The notes beneath the pieces were generated by a model. The model searched no databases and was not told the origin of the DNA. It was given only the letters and a program-made list of their open reading frames with translations. Made by a program: the position numbers and the translations under genes. From Flavobacterium sp. CF136 (lineage in GTDB: Bacteria; Bacteroidota; Bacteroidia; Flavobacteriales; Flavobacteriaceae), in NCBI RefSeq assembly GCF_000282055.1, contig NZ_AKJZ01000010.1:186001-250000 (forward strand): a stretch of 64,000 bases of DNA. Direction: 5' to 3'. Every line of letters begins with the position of its first letter. Position 1 is the first letter of the stretch. Positions 42,842 through 52,209 of the stretch are shown piece after piece.

Positions 42842-44164
42842 TTAGTTTTGAGCTTTTTTTGAAGGAACGTACTCTAAAATCAGACGTTGATTAGGGTTTA
42901 GATACTTTTTGGCAACTTCTCTGATTTCTTCTCTCGTAATAGAATGATAAAGGTCAATTTCAGTATTGATCAGGTTTATATCTCCGTAAAGTAAATAATA
43001 GGAAGCTAAATTTTCAGCAATTCCTTCAACTGTAGAATTTGCGTTTACGAAGTTGTTGTCAAATTTATTCTGCAATTTTTCATAATCTTTTTCAGAAATC
43101 AAATCTGTTTGAATTTTTACAATTTCCTCATCCATTTCTTTTAAAATGTCAGTCATAGTGAAATTACCCATCGGCAGACCATATAAAATGTACATTCCGT
43201 AGTCTTCCTGACTAAATCCTACAGCCCCAATTTGAAGCGCCATTTTTTTATCGTCAACTATTTTTTTGTACAATTTTGAACTTTTTCCATCACTTAAATA
43301 AGAAGAGATTAAATCTAAAACTCTCGCATCTCTTGATTTCATTGATGGAGTTCTATACGAAGCTACCACCATCGGAATTTGGATATTAGGATCTTCGTAA
43401 GTTGCTTTTATAGTTTGAGTAATAGGCTCTTCGGTAAAAGTTTGTTTTTTTATTTCTTCTCCTTTTGGAATTGGGCCAAAGTATTTCTGAATCCATTCTT
43501 TGGTTTTGGCTTTATCAAAATCACCGGCAACAACTAAAACGGAGTTATTCGGAGTATAGAATTTTTTATTAAAAGCTTGGAATTCTTCAAGAGTTGCAGC
43601 ATCCAGATCTTTCATGGAACCAATTGTAGTCCAGCGATACGGATGGTTTTTGAACATGTTTTCTTTTACAACCGGCAAAATGTTTCCGTAAGGCTGATTG
43701 TCGTAACGCATTCTTTTTTCTTCTTTTACGACTTCATTTTGTGTATCAACTCCAATTTTATTGATAATTGGATGCATTAGTCTTTCAGATTCCATCCACA
43801 AGCCAAGTTCTAAGCTGTTAGAAGGGAAAACTTCGTAATAATAGGTTCTGTCGTCTGAGGTATTGGCGTTGTTGACACCGCCATTTGCAGTAACAATTTT
43901 CATCCATTCACCTCTTTTTATGTTCTCAGTTCCTTCAAATAATAAATGTTCAAAGAAATGTGCGAAACCTGTCCTGTCCGGGCGTTCGTCTTTAGACCCT
44001 ACGTGATACATTACAGATGTAATGACAACAGGGGCAGAAGGGTCGTTGTGCAAAATAACGTGCATGCCGTTATCTAAATTGTATTCTTCAAAAGCTACTT
44101 TTTGAGCATGAGCCACTCCGCCGAGCATTAATGCAGCACTTAACATCATTATTGAATTTTTCAT
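42842..44164 (-). CDS. M16-family zinc metalloprotease, catalytic subunit
   Basis: A 440-residue secreted (signal ending GGVAHAQ) peptidase with the inverted zinc motif HFFEH (His69, Glu72, His73) and the third ligand Glu in NEVVKEEKRMRYDNQPYG (about 145). It contains a single two-domain M16 unit (N-terminal active, C-terminal PF05193-type), as in mitochondrial processing peptidase beta. It is followed immediately by a catalytically dead partner gene. Probably periplasmic; substrate unknown. It has its own promoter box 64 bases upstream. Confidence 0.93.
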   Translation of the reverse strand: MKNSIMMLSAALMLGGVAHAQKVAFEEYNLDNGMHVILHNDPSAPVVITSVMYHVGSKDERPDRTGFAHFFEHLLFEGTENIKRGEWMKIVTANGGVNNANTSDDRTYYYEVFPSNSLELGLWMESERLMHPIINKIGVDTQNEVVKEEKRMRYDNQPYGNILPVVKENMFKNHPYRWTTIGSMKDLDAATLEEFQAFNKKFYTPNNSVLVVAGDFDKAKTKEWIQKYFGPIPKGEEIKKQTFTEEPITQTIKATYEDPNIQIPMVVASYRTPSMKSRDARVLDLISSYLSDGKSSKLYKKIVDDKKMALQIGAVGFSQEDYGMYILYGLPMGNFTMTDILKEMDEEIVKIQTDLISEKDYEKLQNKFDNNFVNANSTVEGIAENLASYYLLYGDINLINTEIDLYHSITREEIREVAKKYLNPNQRLILEYVPSKKAQN

Positions 44165-44227
44165 AAAGATTAATAATTTTTATTTACCTAATTACAGTAG
44201 GTAGCCAAGAGTTGATTATAGTTACAT

Positions 44228-44235
44228 CAAAAATA
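44228..44235 (-). promoter_or_regulatory. -7 element of the M16 operon
   Basis: TATTTTTG on the minus strand; a TTG lies 15 bases further upstream, shorter than usual spacing. The predicted leader is about 60 bases. Confidence 0.5.
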
Positions 44236-44379
44236 ACTTTTTTTAATTATCAATTAAAGTTTCCTTATTTATTTTCATGATACTTTAACAATCTTTTACA
44301 TCTAAATCTCTTTTTAAAAGAGTTTAAATACCTTGAAAAACAGACTTTAAACAGAAAAAAATATTTTTGAAATAAGAGA

Positions 44380-44409
44380 TTGCACAGTAAATTATTAATT
44401 GTATATTTG
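44380..44409 (+). promoter_or_regulatory. rplU-rpmA promoter
   Basis: TTG (44380-44382), a 19-base spacer and TATATTTG (44402-44409): a full match to the Bacteroidota promoter. The start is predicted near 44413, leader about 27 bases. Confidence 0.78.
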
Positions 44410-44439
44410 CAACCTTAAAAATCAATAAATCAATTTGGT

Positions 44440-44877
44440 ATGTATGCAATCGTAGAGATAGCAGGGCAACAATTTAAAGTAAGCAAAGACTTAAAGGTTT
44501 ATGTTAACCGTTTGACTAACGAAGAAGGTTCAAAAGTTTCTTTTGACAAAGTTCTTTTATTAGATGATAACGGAAATGTAACTTTAGGCGCCCCAGCTAT
44601 AGAAGGTGCTTCAGTAGAAGCTAAAGTGTTACAACACTTAAAAGGAGATAAAGTTATCGTTTTCAAAAAGAAAAGAAGAAAAGGATACAAAAAAAGAAAT
44701 GGTCACAGACAATATCTTACTCAAATTGTAATTGAAGGTATTACTGCAGCAGGAGGAACTAAAAAAGCAGCAGCTAAAAAAGCGGTTGTAGCAGAAGAAG
44801 CAGCTACTGAAGAAGTAGAAGCTCCAAAAGCGAAAAAAGCAGCTCCAAAAGCAAAAAAAGAAGCTACTAAAGAATAA
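44440..44877 (+). CDS. rplU: 50S ribosomal protein bL21
   Basis: Binds 23S rRNA in the large subunit. The first ~105 residues are standard bL21 (MYAIVEIAGQQFKV, LLLDDNGNVTLGAPAIEGA, KKKRRKGYKKRNGHRQYLT). Residues about 106-145 form a low-complexity Ala/Lys/Glu tail (KKAAAKKAV, EVEAPKAKKAAPKAKKEA) not present in E. coli bL21 (103 residues) but frequent in Bacteroidota. It heads the rplU-rpmA operon: rpmA starts 24 bases after the stop. Confidence 0.97.
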   Translation: MYAIVEIAGQQFKVSKDLKVYVNRLTNEEGSKVSFDKVLLLDDNGNVTLGAPAIEGASVEAKVLQHLKGDKVIVFKKKRRKGYKKRNGHRQYLTQIVIEGITAAGGTKKAAAKKAVVAEEAATEEVEAPKAKKAAPKAKKEATKE

Positions 44878-44901
44878 TAACAATATTTAAACTCATACGT
44901 C

Positions 44902-45162
44902 ATGGCTCACAAGAAAGGTGTCGGTAGTTCGAAGAATGGTAGAGAATCAGAATCAAAACGTTTAGGCGTTAAGATTTTTGGAGGACAAGCTGCTATTGCT
45001 GGGAACATCATCGTTAGACAAAGAGGTTCAAAACATAATCCAGGTGAAAACGTTTACATCAGTAAAGATCACACTCTACACGCAAGAGTAGATGGAGTTG
45101 TTAAGTTCCAAAAGAAAAGAGATAACAAATCTTATGTATCTATCCTTCCATTCGAAGCATAA
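44902..45162 (+). CDS. rpmA: 50S ribosomal protein bL27
   Basis: An 86-residue large-subunit protein whose N-terminal tail reaches toward the peptidyl-transferase centre. It starts directly as [21 protein letters not shown], with no cleavable leader of the Firmicutes type, and has [17 protein letters not shown] (about 26-42). It is the second gene of the rplU operon, closed by a strong terminator 20 bases on. Confidence 0.98.
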   Translation: MAHKKGVGSSKNGRESESKRLGVKIFGGQAAIAGNIIVRQRGSKHNPGENVYISKDHTLHARVDGVVKFQKKRDNKSYVSILPFEA

Positions 45163-45181
45163 TCATTAGATTACTTATTAC

Positions 45182-45211
45182 AAAACCCGTTCTGAAAAGA
45201 ACGGGTTTTTT
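45182..45211 (+). terminator. rplU-rpmA terminator
   Basis: AAAACCCGTTCT-GAAA-AGAACGGG followed by a T tract: a strong rho-independent terminator. Confidence 0.94.
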
Positions 45212-45250
45212 GTTTTTGATAGTATTGTGATTGTTTTAAGGCATTATTTA

Positions 45251-45343
45251 TCATTTCAACTAAGGAGAAATCACATAGTTACTCATTCCTAAACTCACAA
45301 CCTTTGTTGAATTTCTTGTGTGATTTCTCCTTAGTTGAAATGA
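45251..45343. repeat. 25-bp perfect inverted repeat (TCATTTCAAC family), copy 2
   Basis: Arms 45251-45275 and 45319-45343 are perfect reverse complements, TCATTTCAACTAAGG and AGAAATCACA. The loop is 43 bases and resembles the loop of copy 1 (3971-4003) when reversed: both have CAAG, AAC and GGT(TG)TGAGT in that order. Where copy 1 arms have CGAAAGG, both arms here have CTAAGG. Confidence 0.9.
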
Positions 45344-45375
45344 CAATATTGTCGAGAATTGGGATTTCTTATAAA

Positions 45376-45405
45376 GAAAAACCTGCTCGTAATGAACAGG
45401 TTTCT
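45376..45405 (-). terminator. Terminator of the AsmA gene
   Basis: On the minus strand AGAAACCTG...CAGGTTTTTCTTT, with paired AAACCTG/CAGGTTT arms, six bases after the AsmA stop. Together with the rpmA terminator and the inverted repeat it fills the 248-base convergent gap. Confidence 0.85.
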
Positions 45406-45410
45406 ATAAT

Positions 45411-48170
45411 TTAATTTTCAGTATCTTTTGTCTCCTCGAGATCCTCAGTTTTTCTTCCCACTTTTATTTTAGGATTGTTTTGTGTTCCGGTAACAGTTAA
45501 CGGAATTCCAAAAATACCTAAAGGAGGTAATCCTAAACGCATTTTTAAATTCAGTTTTCCGTCTAAACTTGTAGTTCCTTCAATTCTGGGTCTGAAACCT
45601 GCAAATTTAAATTTAAAACGTTCCACCGTCATAATATTATTCTTGATGGTACTTTTGATTTCTACTTTTGAAAGGTCAGGATTTTTGATTGCCTCAGAAC
45701 TTGTTTTTTTACTGACAGCATTAAACATTTTTAATCCTCTTACTTTTACATCTTTTATTGAAAGTGTTCCACCCCCGACAAGTGATGGATATACAGGATC
45801 CATATTGCCGTTTAAACGCCCTTTTAATTGATAATCTAAAGATACAATTCCTTGTGCCTTCTCTGCGGCACTGGCCATTTTTCTAAAAGCTTCAATTTCG
45901 TTATAGGCTCTTTTTATATCAAAATCAGTTGCTTTAATGCTGTAATCAAAGTTTGCTTTTTGGGTAGTTACCGATTGATAATTTGCATTCATAGCAACGT
46001 TACAGCCAATTAAATTAAAACCTGTATTTTGCATACTCAGTTTTCCTTTGCGCATTTTTAAATTTCCGGTTGCATTTTGAATATTCAGTTTGTCAAAATT
46101 TACTTTTTGAGCATTGGCCAGTAATTGTAAATCTAAATTGTTCGGAATTATAATGACTCCGGTTTGTTTTGCTTCTGTTTGAGAAGTTTTATTTTGAGTT
46201 TCGGTTTGTGTTACTGATGTGTTTGCAGTTGTACCCGTCATAAATTCATCAACATTTATGTATCGTGCAGAAACTTTAAAAGAACCTTTTAAAATCCCGG
46301 TTTTACTGGTAGCGTAGTTGAAAACGTTTTGTAAATAACCATTCATCTTAAAATCTGATTGACCGTAAGCAGCCAAAAAGTTATTGAAAGACATTTTATC
46401 CTGATTGATTTTGAAAATACCTTCTCTAATTATAAACTTTTTAGGCAAATATTCAGAAGCTATTCCTATGTTTCTAAGTTCAAGGGTTCCTTTGTTGTTT
46501 AATTTGCTGTAATTTCCTTTTTCAGCATCACTTTGTTTACCTTTTAAAGCCAAATCAGCTTTTACAAAACCGTCTAAATCAAGTCCTTTTTGAGAGAAAA
46601 CTTTATATATTTTCTTAACATCAAGTTCACCTTTTGCTTTAATGTCATAATTTAAATCATCAAAATTGCTCAATTCTGCCTGTACAAAAACAGGTTTTCC
46701 TTCAAAAGTAAATTGAGCAGGTTGGAGGTTAATTTTTAAGTCCTGAAAAGTCCCTTTTTGATTCTCAATTTTAGTTTTTACAACAATATTGGTAATCGGA
46801 TTTGGATAATATTTGGTTTTTAAATAGCCGTTTTTTAAATCAATTACTCCGTTTGTAACTGGAAAAAGTTTGTTCTTCTGATCAAATTTCCCTTTTGTTT
46901 TAATGTCACCAACTAAAATTCCTTTTAAAGTTAAATCAGGTATTCCAAGTCCTTTATTTAATTTTTCAAGATCAATCTTAGCTTTAAAATCACCATTAAT
47001 GTCAGGAGTATTCATGCCTTTCATGTAAAATTTAGATTTTAAATAATCCTTGCCTACATTTAAAGATAAATTTTTAGCATCAACAATTAAAAGATCCGGG
47101 TTTAAAGACGGGACAGTAGTTTTTATTTCAATATTTAAATTTGAAACAGGAAAAGCACTTTTGTTATAGTTCACAAATCCGTTATCTATTTTTAAATCAA
47201 GATTTAAATCCGGGGCAATTTTTTGCGAAGCTATGTAGGTTCCTTTTAAAGTAAAAAGTAAATTAGTGTTTCCTTTTATTTCAGTCTTAGAAAGCCAGGT
47301 AATATATTTTGGAGGAAAAGCGGTAAAAACATCGTAAAGATTACTATTGTCGGATTTTATAACGAAATCCATATTGTAACCATCTTTTAAGAAATCAAAC
47401 TTTCCTTTAAAATCGACTAAAAGCTGATTGATTTTTAAGTTATTTTGTTCAAAGAAGAAGGATAACGAGTTTACATTTACTTTAGTAATCAAATCTGCAT
47501 CGATCTGTTTGTTCATTAAGTAAGGTTCATTTTCATAAATAACATTTAATTTCTCAATTTTTGCTTTCGAATATAAGTCAAAAACAGCTTTGTCTAAATT
47601 TCCTTTTCCTAAGTAATTAAATCCAAAAGCATCAAAATGTACTTTTGTAGACTGATCATCATAAATAATTTTGCTGTTTATGATTTCGATTCTTTCAAGT
47701 TTTAATGCTGTTTCTGTACTGTCTTTAGGTTTTTTCTGATTTGATGAAGATTTATAAATATTATAATTCGCTTCTCCTTTCTGGTTTACTTTTACATTAA
47801 TATAAGAGTCTGATAAATAGATCTGATCAATTTTTACAGATTTACTAAAAATCAAGCTACCTACATTTATACCAAAAGAAACTTCTTTTGCGGTAATAAA
47901 TTTTTCGTTTTTATAAGGTGCAGATCCATTTAAATTTAAATCGTTTAATGTTAAAGTTAAAGATGGAAAATGGCGAAAAAATGACACGGAAACATCAGAG
48001 TAATTAAGTTCCGCACTAAGTTTTTCGTTGGCGGTTTTCTTAATTTGCTCTTTAATTTTATCAGCAAAAATAATTGGTGTTAGAAATAACAATCCTAAAA
48101 TTACAGCGAAAGTTATTCCGCTATATTTTGCAATTTTAAATAAGATGGATTTGGTTTTATTTTTTGACAT
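45411..48170 (-). CDS. AsmA-family envelope protein
   Basis: A 919-residue protein with one N-terminal membrane anchor (about 16-36) and a long beta-rich periplasmic body typical of AsmA/TamB-like bridge proteins, thought to move phospholipids between membranes. Family features are ADKIKEQIKKTANEKLSAELNYSDV after the anchor (read in parts), FFRHFPSLTLTLNDLNL (about 65-81), and the C-terminal AsmA segment GTLSIKDVKVRGLKMFNAV and RIEGTTSLDGKLNLKMRLGLPP (about 785-890, in parts). It lies 61 bases behind miaE on the same strand. Confidence 0.92.
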   Translation of the reverse strand: MSKNKTKSILFKIAKYSGITFAVILGLLFLTPIIFADKIKEQIKKTANEKLSAELNYSDVSVSFFRHFPSLTLTLNDLNLNGSAPYKNEKFITAKEVSFGINVGSLIFSKSVKIDQIYLSDSYINVKVNQKGEANYNIYKSSSNQKKPKDSTETALKLERIEIINSKIIYDDQSTKVHFDAFGFNYLGKGNLDKAVFDLYSKAKIEKLNVIYENEPYLMNKQIDADLITKVNVNSLSFFFEQNNLKINQLLVDFKGKFDFLKDGYNMDFVIKSDNSNLYDVFTAFPPKYITWLSKTEIKGNTNLLFTLKGTYIASQKIAPDLNLDLKIDNGFVNYNKSAFPVSNLNIEIKTTVPSLNPDLLIVDAKNLSLNVGKDYLKSKFYMKGMNTPDINGDFKAKIDLEKLNKGLGIPDLTLKGILVGDIKTKGKFDQKNKLFPVTNGVIDLKNGYLKTKYYPNPITNIVVKTKIENQKGTFQDLKINLQPAQFTFEGKPVFVQAELSNFDDLNYDIKAKGELDVKKIYKVFSQKGLDLDGFVKADLALKGKQSDAEKGNYSKLNNKGTLELRNIGIASEYLPKKFIIREGIFKINQDKMSFNNFLAAYGQSDFKMNGYLQNVFNYATSKTGILKGSFKVSARYINVDEFMTGTTANTSVTQTETQNKTSQTEAKQTGVIIIPNNLDLQLLANAQKVNFDKLNIQNATGNLKMRKGKLSMQNTGFNLIGCNVAMNANYQSVTTQKANFDYSIKATDFDIKRAYNEIEAFRKMASAAEKAQGIVSLDYQLKGRLNGNMDPVYPSLVGGGTLSIKDVKVRGLKMFNAVSKKTSSEAIKNPDLSKVEIKSTIKNNIMTVERFKFKFAGFRPRIEGTTSLDGKLNLKMRLGLPPLGIFGIPLTVTGTQNNPKIKVGRKTEDLEETKDTEN

Positions 48171-48231
48171 AACAAAAATGTTATTTTTTAATGTGTAAGA
48201 TGTTGCTGTTTAAATGAAAAATGGTGCCGGA

Positions 48232-48813
48232 CTATCCGTGTACAGTTTCATTTTTTCCATAATTACTAATGATAGAACCTTCAAATTCAATCCATTCTTT
48301 CCAACGCTTATCAATATCTATATTGTCTGTATATTTTCGGGCAAATCCTAAAAATGTAGTATAATGTCCCGCTTCAGAAATCATTAAATCACGATAGAAT
48401 TTTGCCAATTCTTCGTCTTTTATGTTTTCAGAAAGTACTTTAAAACGCTCACAGCTTCTGGCTTCGATCATCGCAGAAAATAATAAACGATCACAAAGCG
48501 CATCTTTTCGGCTGCCATCTTTTTTCATGAATTTAAAAAGTTCATTTACATAATGGTCTTTTCTTTCGCGTCCCAATGTCAGGCCTCTTTTTTTGATTAA
48601 GTCATGAACCATTTGCAAATGCTCTAATTCTTCTCTCGCAATAACTAACATTTCAGTTACTAATTCCTCTAATTCAGAATTGTAAGTAACCAGACTTATT
48701 GCATTCGAAGCTGCTTTTTGCTCACACCAGGCATGATCCGTTAGAATTTCTTCGATATTTGATTCGACAATATTTACCCAGCGAGGGTCTGTGGCTAATT
48801 TTAATCCCAGCAT
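48232..48813 (-). CDS. miaE: tRNA-(ms2io6A37) hydroxylase
   Basis: Non-haem di-iron monooxygenase that hydroxylates the isopentenyl group of ms2i6A37 in tRNA. The 193 residues include ferritin-like iron ligands in EELEHLQMV (about 81-89) and SEAGHYTTF (about 145-153) and ARSCERFKVL between. The start is ATG 48813 (MLGLKLATDPRW). A -7 box lies 23 bases upstream. AsmA follows on the same strand and may be co-transcribed, without an obvious functional link. Confidence 0.93.
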   Translation of the reverse strand: MLGLKLATDPRWVNIVESNIEEILTDHAWCEQKAASNAISLVTYNSELEELVTEMLVIAREELEHLQMVHDLIKKRGLTLGRERKDHYVNELFKFMKKDGSRKDALCDRLLFSAMIEARSCERFKVLSENIKDEELAKFYRDLMISEAGHYTTFLGFARKYTDNIDIDKRWKEWIEFEGSIISNYGKNETVHG

Positions 48814-48836
48814 GATTTACAGCAATTTATTTGATG

Positions 48837-48844
48837 CAAAATTA
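48837..48844 (-). promoter_or_regulatory. miaE -7 promoter element
   Basis: TAATTTTG on the minus strand, exact TAnnTTTG match. The predicted leader is about 20 bases. Confidence 0.5.
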
Positions 48845-48923
48845 GTCTTTTTATAGCCAAAAATTTCGAAATATCGTGTAATTACGCATAAAAAGCATTA
48901 TTTTGTACCTTCAAAGAATTAAA

Positions 48924-50168
48924 ATGAATCAAATAAAAAAACTCTTAATTATTGGTTTTGTCTGGCCTGAACCAAATTCGTCTGCGGCTGGTGGCAGGAT
49001 GATGCAATTGATTTCTATTTTTGCAGCAAATGGATTTAAAATTACATTTGCAAGCCCGGCTTTAGACAGTGATTTTATGGTTGATTTGGCTTTGTTTGGA
49101 GTTGAAAAACGGGCTATCGAATTAAATAATTCGAGTTTTGATGATTTTGTAATTGAATTAAATCCCGATGTTGTTTTATTTGATCGTTTTATGATTGAAG
49201 AGCAATTTGGCTGGAGGGTTTCTGAAAATTGCCCAAAAGCCATAAGATTATTAGATACCGAAGATTTACATTGTTTAAGAACCGCAAGACAGAAAGCATT
49301 TAAGGAAAACAGAACTTTTGAGCTATATGATTTATTATCGGAAGAAGTGGCAAAGCGTGAAATCGCCAGTATTTTAAGATGTGATTTATCTTTGATTATT
49401 TCGGATTTTGAGATGAAAGTTTTAAAGAATATTTTTAAAATTGATTCTAAATTGTTGTTTTATCTGCCATTTTTGGTTGATGAAATGAATGAAAAGAATC
49501 TTTTGGATTTGCCTTTGTTTGAAGACCGCGAGAATTTTGTTTTTATTGGAAATTTTCTTCATGAACCTAATTGGAATACTGTTCAATATTTAAAAGAAAC
49601 AATCTGGCCATTAATTAGAAAAGATTTTCCGGAAGCTGTTTTGCAGGTTTACGGTGCCTATCCATCGCAAAAAGTTTTGCAATTGCATCAGCCTAAAAAT
49701 GGCTTTTTTATTATGGGAAGAGCTGCTGATGCCAATGAGATTGTGAAAAATGCCAGAGTTGTTTTGGCACCAATTCGTTTTGGCGCAGGTTTAAAAGGCA
49801 AATTATTAGAGGCTATACAATGCGGAACGCCAAGTGTAACAACAGAAATAGGAGCAGAGGCAATGCATGCAGATTTGCCCTGGAATGGATTTATTACCAA
49901 TGATATTGAGGTTTTTGCCAAACAAGCTGTGGAATTGTATCAAAATGAAAGCCTTTGGAAACAATCTCAAAAAAACGGAATAGCAATTGTAAATAAATGT
50001 TATCAGAAAAATGAATTTGCTGCTGTATTAATTGATGAAATAAACGCATTAATAACTGATTCTGAAAACCATCGCCTTCATAATTTCATGGGAAGCCTGT
50101 TGCAGCATCACACTTTAAAAAGCACAAAATATATGGCAAAATGGATTGAGGCTAAGAATAAAAACTAA
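48924..50168 (+). CDS. GT4-type glycosyltransferase
   Basis: A 414-residue GT-B-fold enzyme. The N-terminal half begins KKLLIIGFVWPEPNSSAAGGRM (seen in parts), a donor/acceptor loop found in GT4-like proteins. The C-terminal half has FVFIGNFLHEPNWNTVQYL, LQVYGAYPS, ARVVLAPIRFGAGLKGKLLEA (about 283-303) and GTPSVTTEIGAEAM, the E-x7-E-like donor-binding region. The sugar and acceptor are unknown; no polysaccharide cluster surrounds it. TTG 48903 lies in a promoter-like TTATTTTG and is rejected in favour of ATG 48924. Confidence 0.86.
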   Translation: MNQIKKLLIIGFVWPEPNSSAAGGRMMQLISIFAANGFKITFASPALDSDFMVDLALFGVEKRAIELNNSSFDDFVIELNPDVVLFDRFMIEEQFGWRVSENCPKAIRLLDTEDLHCLRTARQKAFKENRTFELYDLLSEEVAKREIASILRCDLSLIISDFEMKVLKNIFKIDSKLLFYLPFLVDEMNEKNLLDLPLFEDRENFVFIGNFLHEPNWNTVQYLKETIWPLIRKDFPEAVLQVYGAYPSQKVLQLHQPKNGFFIMGRAADANEIVKNARVVLAPIRFGAGLKGKLLEAIQCGTPSVTTEIGAEAMHADLPWNGFITNDIEVFAKQAVELYQNESLWKQSQKNGIAIVNKCYQKNEFAAVLIDEINALITDSENHRLHNFMGSLLQHHTLKSTKYMAKWIEAKNKN

Positions 50169-50192
50169 AAATATTTTTATGATTATTCAAAT

Positions 50193-50231
50193 AAAAAAAG
50201 TCCCGATTGCATACTGTAACCGGGACTTTTT
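50193..50231. terminator. Bidirectional terminator
   Basis: AAAAAGTCCCG pairs with CGGGACTTTTT around a 15-base loop between the convergent glycosyltransferase and M1 peptidase genes. Confidence 0.88.
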
Positions 50232-50236
50232 ATAGA

Positions 50237-52099
50237 TTATTTTAATAAACCTTCAACACTTTGAATGGTTGTTGCATGATAACCTGATTTTGCTTTATCG
50301 AAAATCGTTTTTGCCCAGTCTTTTCCTTCAGACGTTTTTACTAATTCTTTATACAGTGTCATTAAAGATCCGGTTCTGCTCGTACCAATCATAAATTGTT
50401 CGATTGCCGGGTAAGCCGTTTTATATTGATGTCGTATTGCCTGAACAAACCATTGACGTTTAATAACGAAGTTTCCGTTTTTGGTAAAACTGAATTCGGC
50501 GTCGATTGCAGTCATTTCTTCAATAGTAATATCAGCCGGAAGGTAATCTATAAAATGCTGTTTTTCTGTAGTAGATTTTATTTTCTGACTCAATCCTTTA
50601 ACTCCGGTTTTTTGCCATTCTTTTTGAATAACATCTATTGCATTAAAATCTTCAGAAACTGATGGAGTAATATTTGACGGAATTCCTGGTTTATAAATCC
50701 AATCTTCTGCTTTTATTTTATCAGCAAGAGTTTTATCACCTTTAATAAGGTTTTCGTTTAAATACTTCACAAAATCTTCTGTTGTAATAGATTGAAAAGC
50801 ATGTGCATCAAAATAGTTTTTAATAAACGGATCGAATTTTTCACGTCCAACAGCCTGTTCAATAACTTTCAAAAAGTTATATCCTTTTACATACGGAATC
50901 TGACTGATCCCATCGTCAGGATTTCTTCCGGTAAGACTCACTTTTAATCTAGTATCAGGATTTGTTTTGCCATATTCTGCTATATTATCATCTAAATCTT
51001 TACGAGTCAGAACATCTTGCATTTCAGCTTCTCGTTTGCCAAAAATTTCTTCGCCAATTCTGTGTTCTACATAAGTGGTAAAACCTTCGTTTAACCAAAT
51101 GTCGTCCCAGGTTGCATTTGTTACTAAGTTTCCGCTCCAGCTATGGCCTAATTCGTGTGCTAATAAACTTGTCAATGAACGATCTCCTGCAATAACCCCA
51201 GGAGTCAGAAACGTTAAATTTGGATTTTCCATTCCGCCATAAGGGAAACTTGGAGGTAAAACCAATACATCGTAACGTCCCCAGCGATATGGACCATAAA
51301 GTTTTTCAGCCGCGACAACCATTTTTCCAAGTTCTGCAAACTCCCATGCTGCTTTTTTAAGAATTGATGGTTCTGCGTAAACTCCGGTTCTGTTATCGAT
51401 CGATTGAAATTCAATATTTCCTACTGCAATCGCCATTAAATAAGACGGAATTGCTTTGTCTTGTTTGAAGGTGTAAACTCCGGTATCATTTTTCTTTTGA
51501 GGGTTTACGGCGCTCATTACGGCCAATAAATCTTTAGGAACCGTAACTTTTGCGTTATAAGTAAAACGAATTCCCGGCGAATCCTGGCATGGAATCCAGG
51601 TACGTGACCAGATACTTTCTCCCTGAGAAAAAAGAAATGGTTTCTTTTTATCGGCTGTTTGTTGTGGATTTAGCCATTGTAATGCAATAGCATCTTTGGT
51701 TGTGCTGTAATAAATATTAACTTTTGTAGTGTTTGGTTCAATTGTAATATGGAGTGGTTTTCCGTGGAATTCAACTTCAGGCCCAAGTTCGAATTTTGTT
51801 TCTTTTTCGTCATCGCCTAAAGTTACTTTGGTAATGTTAAGCGTGTTTTCATCGAAAATAATTTCGTTTCCTTTGCTGATGTTATCAATTTGCCAGGAAG
51901 CTTTTCCTGAAATTGTCTGCGTTTCAAAATCAACTTTAATATCAAGATCTAAATGTTTTACTACAGCTAAATCTGGTTTAGAGAAAGTGTGTTCGTCCTT
52001 GATGATTGCTGTTCCTTTATCAGCTTCTTTAGTAGTGTTTTCTTTTTTCTGACAGGCTAGTGCTGTCAAAAATAAAGTCAGGAGAAATATTTTTTTCAT
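50237..52099 (-). CDS. M1-family aminopeptidase lipoprotein (leukotriene A4 hydrolase type)
   Basis: A 620-residue zinc aminopeptidase with a lipoprotein signal (MKKIFLLTLFLTALAC, lipid Cys16). It has an N-terminal beta saddle domain, substrate motif PYGGMENPNLTF (about 287-298), zinc site HELGHSWSGN (about 317-326) with the third ligand in WLNEGFTTYVE (about 336-346), and a C-terminal LTA4H-type helical domain (about 500-620). It degrades peptides in the periplasm or at the surface. It is flanked by terminators on both sides, so is a single transcription unit. Confidence 0.94.
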   Translation of the reverse strand: MKKIFLLTLFLTALACQKKENTTKEADKGTAIIKDEHTFSKPDLAVVKHLDLDIKVDFETQTISGKASWQIDNISKGNEIIFDENTLNITKVTLGDDEKETKFELGPEVEFHGKPLHITIEPNTTKVNIYYSTTKDAIALQWLNPQQTADKKKPFLFSQGESIWSRTWIPCQDSPGIRFTYNAKVTVPKDLLAVMSAVNPQKKNDTGVYTFKQDKAIPSYLMAIAVGNIEFQSIDNRTGVYAEPSILKKAAWEFAELGKMVVAAEKLYGPYRWGRYDVLVLPPSFPYGGMENPNLTFLTPGVIAGDRSLTSLLAHELGHSWSGNLVTNATWDDIWLNEGFTTYVEHRIGEEIFGKREAEMQDVLTRKDLDDNIAEYGKTNPDTRLKVSLTGRNPDDGISQIPYVKGYNFLKVIEQAVGREKFDPFIKNYFDAHAFQSITTEDFVKYLNENLIKGDKTLADKIKAEDWIYKPGIPSNITPSVSEDFNAIDVIQKEWQKTGVKGLSQKIKSTTEKQHFIDYLPADITIEEMTAIDAEFSFTKNGNFVIKRQWFVQAIRHQYKTAYPAIEQFMIGTSRTGSLMTLYKELVKTSEGKDWAKTIFDKAKSGYHATTIQSVEGLLK

Positions 52100-52136
52100 A
52101 GTTCTAAAAGTTGAATTATGAATCTAAATTAAATAA

Positions 52137-52170
52137 AAAATCCCGTTTTGAACTTTCAAAACGGGATTTT
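52137..52170 (-). terminator. Terminator of the pdhA-pdhC operon
   Basis: AAAATCCCGTTTTGA pairs with TCAAAACGGGATTTT around a short loop, 40 bases after the pdhC stop on the minus strand. Confidence 0.9.
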
Positions 52171-52209
52171 AATATAAATAAACCAATGAATCCGGTCAGG
52201 CTGACAAAA

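Noticed and set aside
45475..45831. A 118-codon plus-strand frame inside the AsmA gene
   Set aside because: Antisense to the conserved AsmA C-terminal region, without a promoter box or domain.
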